Part shown: positions 13,185 to 17,695 of the stretch, piece by piece
Position numbering within the stretch: position 1 is the stretch's first letter
How the letters are laid out: each line of letters starts with the position of its first letter
Origin: an uncultured Eubacteriales bacterium
GTDB taxonomy: Bacteria; Bacillota; Clostridia; Christensenellales; CAG-917
Direction: 5' to 3'
Assembly (NCBI GenBank): GCA_900547975.1
Contig: URIX01000039.1
Span: forward strand, 1-17,695
DNA: 17,695 nt
Made by a program: the position numbers and the translations under genes
Notes under the pieces: generated by a model
Database searches by the model: none
The model's input: only the letters and a program-made list of their open reading frames with translations
Told to the model about the DNA's origin: nothing

Positions 13185-16100
13185 ATGAACAAAAAGAAAT
13201 TTGCAGTATTAGCATTAATGATGATCGCACTCGTCGTGCTCACTTCGGCAATGTTCGTCGCTTGCAACAATAATGACGACAACAACACGACAGACGACAC
13301 CCAAAAGACAATCGAAGCAACCAAAGGGCTTCTCGTTTCCAACGGCGACTTCAAAGTTGTAGACACTTCGGTCAAGACCTATCCCCGCACTATCACCAGT
13401 TGGACGGGCGGCAAGACCTATTCGTCGGGCAACTATAAAGACGACGTCACGGCAGGCGCAATCAGCCTCGACAAAGCACTCTACGACGCAAACAAGAGCA
13501 AGTGGAACGACAATGACAATTCCCTCTACAACGCTCTCGTTGCAGGCGGCAGATACGGCGATGACGACAAAATCAAAAACGCGCTTATGATTTATATGCC
13601 CGAGCAATCCGAAAAGGACGGCAAAAAAGTCAACGGTCCGACCGCTTACGGCTATACGTCTTCCTCTTTCACCATTGCAAAAGGCGGCTATTATAAACTT
13701 TCCGTAGACGTTTTGACAAAGGACATCAAAGGCTCTGAAAACGGCACGCCCGGCGCACGCATTTACGTCAGTTCCAACACTTATGCGGAATTCGACGCAA
13801 TCGACACGCAAGGCAAATGGGTCACATATTCCGTGATTATCGAAGGTTCGCCCTCGTCCTCGTCCACGCTCAGCGTTATGCTCGCGCTCGGCAAGTATTC
13901 CGCCTCTTACACGACGGGTCTTACCACGGGTTATGCAGTGTTTGACAACCTCACTTTGACCAAACTCGAAAACGGCGACGAATACGCGCAAGCAGTCCTC
14001 AACGAGAAAACAAACAACGAAAACGCAAAGACCACCGCGACCGCAACTCTCAAAGTGTCCAACGGACGCTTCGATTTCGGCACGACTTCTCTTTCGTCTT
14101 CGGCAACCCCCAACGGCTGGTCGCTCGTGACGGGCAACAGCGGCAGCAACGATTCCGCGCCGTCCTCTTTGGGCTACAACGCAATCATCGACGCGAGCAA
14201 GTTTGCGGACAACTACAGCAAGTATTCCACGACTTACTACACCAAGTCCGAAGCAGACCCCGACAAGAAATCGTCCTACGTTCCCGCAGGTAGCCTCGAA
14301 GCAATCGCAAACGAGTCTAGCGACAACCGTATTCAAAAACTCATCGACGGTTCCGTCGGCACGAACGTGTTTATGCTCTCTCAACAACTTATGACTGCGC
14401 AAGGCGTCAAGTCCTCTCGCAGCATAACCATCGAGAAGAACAAACTCTACGCGCTTTCTCTCAACGTTTACACCTACGGCGTACACGGCGCGGGCGCGTC
14501 CGTTATCCTTTCGGGCAGCGACGGCAAAGACATCGTCATCAAGGGTATCTCGGCAGCACCGTCCGACAACGTGTTTATCGGCAGCACCAAGATTGACTCC
14601 AACAGTTATGCGGCAGGCACGGACCAAGGCGTCACCACCGACGGCTGGAAGACCTACACTTTCTACATTCAAGGCAACCAATTCAAAGATTACAGTTACA
14701 ATATGACCGTATGGCTCGGCACCGAAGGCACTTCGAGCAACACGGCGGTCGAATACACCAACTGGAACTCCGACAAGACCCAAACCACGTACAAGGCAAA
14801 CGGCACGTTCTCTAACGGCTGGCTCTTTATGGACGAACTCAATCTCAAAGAGATTGCCGAAAGCGACATCCCCTCTACCCTCGTCAAAGACGTGAACGAC
14901 AAACAAACTCTCGACTTGACGGAAGCGGGTATGAGCGCGTACGAAGGTCTCAAAGTCGACCTCACCACCGTCAATATGGCACCGTTTGACGGAATGCTCG
15001 CGAACACGACCGGTACGTCCTCGCAAGAAGGCATCGACGTGATTGCGGATGCCAACGGTATTCCTCAAGGCTGGGTTTCCAACTTCGATCTCACCAAATC
15101 CGACGCACCTTTGGCAAAGGGTCTCGTGAGCGAGGGCGTCGTGGAACTTGAAAAAGACGCACTTCCCTACGACACGGTTGACAAACACGCATATCAAATC
15201 AAAATAACCGGCGACAGCCGTTACGAAATCGAAACTCAAACATTCAAAATCGAAAAGAATAAGTTTTATCGTATCTCGGTTTGGGTCAAGACGATTGACG
15301 TCAAAGAGACGAGCGGCGCATACGTCTCTCTCGTCAAGAAAGGCGACACCGTAAAGGACGATTCCACTCTTACGACGTTCTCTCAAATCAACACCAATTC
15401 CGACGAAAACGGATTCGACTCATACCTTAAAGATTGGTGCGAACTCACTATGCTCGTAAAGGGCAGCGAGAAAGAAGACGTAACCGTATCCTTGAAGTTT
15501 GCTCTCGGCAGCGGCGACCGCTGGGCGTCAAGCACTCTTACGAGCGGCTCTATGTTCGTTGCAAATATCAACGGCGCAAGCATTTCTCAAACCGTATACG
15601 ACAACACGAGCACGGGCACGTACGTCAAGAACGTCACCCTCGCTTCCGCTTCTTCGAGTTACACCTTCACCAACGGTGCTTTCGACGACTACGACACTAA
15701 GGACGAAAACCTCGAAGAAGGCAAGAGCCTCAACGAACAAAACGTTGCCGCAACGCCTTCCAACTGGACGTTCAGCGACAAGACTTTGAAGCCCAACACG
15801 ACGGAATCCAACCTCGTTGCAGGTATCGTCGCTTTGAACACGACGGACAACAAGTCCTTCTCTCACAGCGATCAAACAACGGCAGCGTTCCCCAACATCG
15901 CGCCGTCCGTATTCGATTCCTTCTACGGCGACTTCTATAATGCAAACACCGACCTTGCAAGTTTGCCCGGCAAGAAGGCTCAACTTCTCGCAATCGGTTC
16001 AAACAACGGCACGACGGGTTATGCCGCAGGCTTCTCTTCGGGCAGCCTTACGCTTTCGGCAAACGGCTACTACGCCCTTTCCGTCTATGCAAGAACAGTC

Positions 16101-17567
16101 GGCCAAACCACGTTCTCCATCTCTCTCACGGGCGAGTCTTCCGTTGACTCTACCAACGAATCGGGCGCAAGCGCATTTGTCGAAACGAAGACCGCTTCCG
16201 AGTCCGAATGGGCAAAATACACCTTCTATATCCGCACCGGTCAATCCAGCGTTTCCGTAAAACTCAATCTCTGGCTCGGTCAAGACACCACTTACGGAAC
16301 GGTTGAGGGCGAAACGAGCGAACTTCAAGCGGAAAACGCAAAATCCAACGGCACCGTATTCTTCGACAACGTGACCTACAACACCATCGACGAAGACACC
16401 TACGACAAAGCGAAAGCTTCCGAAATAGCAAACGAAACCATTCACAAACTTTCCTTCCTCACCGACAGTTTCGATTCTCTTTCTTCGGCAGTCGAGTCGA
16501 GAAAAGAACTCTCAACCCCCAACGGTTGGACGGGCACTGTGAGCGGAACGACAAGTTCCAAAGCAACCAAGAGCGGTATCGTTTATGCGGATCGCAACTT
16601 CTACGAAGTAGAAACCGTTAACGGCGTCGACTATGCTCGTATTCTCGGCGTAGACTACACCGTCGACAGCGACGAAGCAAAACCCACCGACGAAGAAGTC
16701 GCACAAGCAAAGAAAGAAGCAAGATTCGAGGGCAAGACCGGCGAAGAAATCATCGCAACCCTCAAAGAAGAAAAAGTCGTTGCTTTGAAGAAAGCAAACT
16801 GGATTCCCGTCAGCGTTCTCGAAGCAAAGAGCGGCAAGCAAATGCTCGTCATCAACAACACCGAAAAGAGTGCTTACACTTACACGAGTTCTACGTTCAC
16901 TCTCAAAGAGGCTTCCTTCTATGAAGTCAGCGTTTGGGTCAAGACCTACGGTATGTCAAATGACGACGACATCAGCGGCGCAAACGTCGAACTCTATCTC
17001 GGCTCTGCGAACGAATCCGACAAGCCCTTCGCTTTCACCGCAATCAAAGCGGCAAACACGCAAAACTGGACGAAATACACCTTCGTCGTCAAGACTATGG
17101 ACGACGACGTGACGAGCGTCACCGTCAAACTCTCGCTCGGCAAGTACGAATCCGAAACCGTTGACGGCAAAACCACCGTCACCGGTATCACCAGCGGCTT
17201 TGCGATGTTCGACGACGTGACTATCAAGCAAGTCGACGAGGCGGCATACGACAAAGCGGTCACCGATTCCGCAACGGACAGCACCCTTCTCACTCGCCAA
17301 GTTTCCAACGAAACGGCAGGTAAGGGCGACAGCGACGACAACAAAGGCAACAACGAAACGCCGTCCAAGGCCTTCAACACCGAAGCACTTTGGTGGATGG
17401 TTCCGACAATCGTCCTTGCAGTGCTCATCATCGTGGTCGTAATCATCTACGTCGTACGCAAGGTGAGAAAACCGATTGCAAAGAAGAAAGAAAAGAAAGC
17501 GGCATCGCCCGTTGAAACACCTTCTCTCGACGCAAAACACGACAAATACGACGAGAACAAGGAATGA
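13185..17567 (+). CDS. Large surface lipoprotein with five repeated modules and C-terminal membrane anchor
   Basis: I do not recognise a named family. The 1460-residue protein starts with a lipoprotein-like signal (KKK, a hydrophobic core, then FVAC with Cys27) followed by an Asn/Asp-rich linker. Five modules of about 260-285 residues follow, about 48-270, 288-560, 590-800, 826-1070 and 1090-1355. Each starts near an NG-F or PxGW motif, has an FxxxxNxxYxxSVxVxT-like strand, a W-xxYTFxVxG strand (W212, W488, W751, W1009, W1295), and ends in a strand such as FDNLTLTKL or FDDVTIKQV. This resembles beta-sandwich carbohydrate-binding (galactose-binding-like) modules, but no catalytic motif is seen. 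Module 5 has a charged, helical insertion (about 1140-1205). A membrane helix (about 1404-1424) and a Lys-rich tail follow. It stands alone, divergent from its neighbours, and ends at a strong terminator. Confidence 0.9.
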   Translation: MNKKKFAVLALMMIALVVLTSAMFVACNNNDDNNTTDDTQKTIEATKGLLVSNGDFKVVDTSVKTYPRTITSWTGGKTYSSGNYKDDVTAGAISLDKALYDANKSKWNDNDNSLYNALVAGGRYGDDDKIKNALMIYMPEQSEKDGKKVNGPTAYGYTSSSFTIAKGGYYKLSVDVLTKDIKGSENGTPGARIYVSSNTYAEFDAIDTQGKWVTYSVIIEGSPSSSSTLSVMLALGKYSASYTTGLTTGYAVFDNLTLTKLENGDEYAQAVLNEKTNNENAKTTATATLKVSNGRFDFGTTSLSSSATPNGWSLVTGNSGSNDSAPSSLGYNAIIDASKFADNYSKYSTTYYTKSEADPDKKSSYVPAGSLEAIANESSDNRIQKLIDGSVGTNVFMLSQQLMTAQGVKSSRSITIEKNKLYALSLNVYTYGVHGAGASVILSGSDGKDIVIKGISAAPSDNVFIGSTKIDSNSYAAGTDQGVTTDGWKTYTFYIQGNQFKDYSYNMTVWLGTEGTSSNTAVEYTNWNSDKTQTTYKANGTFSNGWLFMDELNLKEIAESDIPSTLVKDVNDKQTLDLTEAGMSAYEGLKVDLTTVNMAPFDGMLANTTGTSSQEGIDVIADANGIPQGWVSNFDLTKSDAPLAKGLVSEGVVELEKDALPYDTVDKHAYQIKITGDSRYEIETQTFKIEKNKFYRISVWVKTIDVKETSGAYVSLVKKGDTVKDDSTLTTFSQINTNSDENGFDSYLKDWCELTMLVKGSEKEDVTVSLKFALGSGDRWASSTLTSGSMFVANINGASISQTVYDNTSTGTYVKNVTLASASSSYTFTNGAFDDYDTKDENLEEGKSLNEQNVAATPSNWTFSDKTLKPNTTESNLVAGIVALNTTDNKSFSHSDQTTAAFPNIAPSVFDSFYGDFYNANTDLASLPGKKAQLLAIGSNNGTTGYAAGFSSGSLTLSANGYYALSVYARTVGQTTFSISLTGESSVDSTNESGASAFVETKTASESEWAKYTFYIRTGQSSVSVKLNLWLGQDTTYGTVEGETSELQAENAKSNGTVFFDNVTYNTIDEDTYDKAKASEIANETIHKLSFLTDSFDSLSSAVESRKELSTPNGWTGTVSGTTSSKATKSGIVYADRNFYEVETVNGVDYARILGVDYTVDSDEAKPTDEEVAQAKKEARFEGKTGEEIIATLKEEKVVALKKANWIPVSVLEAKSGKQMLVINNTEKSAYTYTSSTFTLKEASFYEVSVWVKTYGMSNDDDISGANVELYLGSANESDKPFAFTAIKAANTQNWTKYTFVVKTMDDDVTSVTVKLSLGKYESETVDGKTTVTGITSGFAMFDDVTIKQVDEAAYDKAVTDSATDSTLLTRQVSNETAGKGDSDDNKGNNETPSKAFNTEALWWMVPTIVLAVLIIVVVIIYVVRKVRKPIAKKKEKKAASPVETPSLDAKHDKYDENKE

Positions 17568-17583
17568 TTTGATTAAACACATC

Positions 17584-17619
17584 AAAACGCTCGCAAGCAA
17601 AACTTGCGAGCGTTTTTTT
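17584..17619 (+). terminator. Strong intrinsic terminator, probably bidirectional
   Basis: AAAACGCTCGCAAG (17584-17597) pairs perfectly with CTTGCGAGCGTTTT (17603-17616) around a CAAAA loop, and seven T residues run through 17613-17619. It starts 17 bases after the surface-protein stop codon. The A-run on the left side gives four T residues on the minus strand, so it may also end a convergent gene. Confidence 0.93.
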
Positions 17620-17625
17620 AATTAA

Positions 17626-17695
17626 TTACTTTGCGCCGAATGCAAAACACTTGTCACCCATCTTTTCAAGATGGCTTGACAAATATTTTGGCGCA
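17626..17695 (-). CDS. Probable 3' end of a convergent gene (partial)
   Basis: On the minus strand an open frame enters from the right window edge and ends with TAA at 17628-17626. It encodes at least APKYLSSHLEKMGDKCFAFGAK, shown in part: HLEKMGDKCFAFGAK. The stop lies seven bases from the terminator, which has terminator character on this strand too, as expected for a convergent gene. Only about 22 residues are visible and no family can be named. The same bases form a long inverted repeat (17632-17695), so they could instead be a non-coding structure. Confidence 0.4.
   Translation of the reverse strand, partial: APKYLSSHLEKMGDKCFAFGAK
17632..17695. repeat. Nested inverted repeat at the right window edge
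   Basis: TGCGCC (17632-17637) pairs with GGCGCA (17690-17695), TTGTCA (17651-17656) with TGACAA (17677-17682), and CCATCTT (17658-17664) with AAGATGG (17668-17674) around a three-base loop. The inner two stems are separated by one base on one side and two on the other, giving an almost continuous 13-bp stem. It lies inside the possible partial gene. Confidence 0.55.

Noticed and set aside
13215..15386. Open frame of 723 codons on the minus strand within the surface-protein gene
   Set aside because: It lies wholly opposite a gene with a signal peptide, repeated modules and an anchor. Its product is Val/Arg/Cys-rich with no recognisable motif, as expected from the antisense of a biased coding sequence.

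Overview
The window looks like a chromosomal segment of an anaerobic, low-to-mid GC Bacillota of the Clostridia class, possibly an uncultured gut lineage. The grounds are a complete Rnf complex in the clostridial order rnfCDGEAB, strong GGAGG-type ribosome binding sites, tightly packed overlapping genes, a SpoIVFB-like M50 protease beside minD and minE, and a maf-mreB pair. The lineage is inferred; the sequence itself has no rRNA or other taxonomic marker.

Layout from left to right. 1-205: partial copy A of an interspersed, hairpin-rich repeat. 207-2369: a minus-strand block, transcribed right to left, of minD, minE, a 78-residue one-TM protein and an M50 site-2-type protease. 2370-2520: minD leader with a terminator-like hairpin. 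2521-2803: repeat copy B. 2806-2953: a long nested inverted repeat that contains the mreB stop codon. 2940-6090: mreB-like gene, maf and ppx/gppA on the minus strand. 6240-11564: rnfB, A, E, G, D and C on the minus strand, read in the order C-D-G-E-A-B from a good sigma-A-type promoter at 11599-11627. 11768-12126: repeat copy C. 12130-13006: two half-size TauE/SafE (TSUP) permease genes on the minus strand. 13185-17567: one very large plus-strand gene for a cell-surface protein of five repeated modules, closed by a strong terminator at 17584-17619. 17626-17695: probable 3' end of a convergent gene.

How the genes fit together. The Rnf proteins form one membrane machine that couples ferredoxin oxidation and NAD+ reduction to ion export. 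The ppx-maf-mreB genes and the min/M50 block are parts of the cell shape, division and housekeeping cluster of Firmicutes. That cluster is incomplete here: no mreC, mreD or minC lies between mreB and minD, where repeat B and the nested palindrome sit instead. The large surface protein has no recognised catalytic domain and is probably an exported binding or structural protein.

The most unusual material is non-coding: a modular interspersed repeat in three copies with interchangeable hairpin modules, two of them abutting stop codons; a 148-bp nested palindrome at the mreB 3' end; and a minD leader with two segments that could compete for the same terminator arm. No CRISPR array, tRNA, rRNA, transposase or phage gene was seen.
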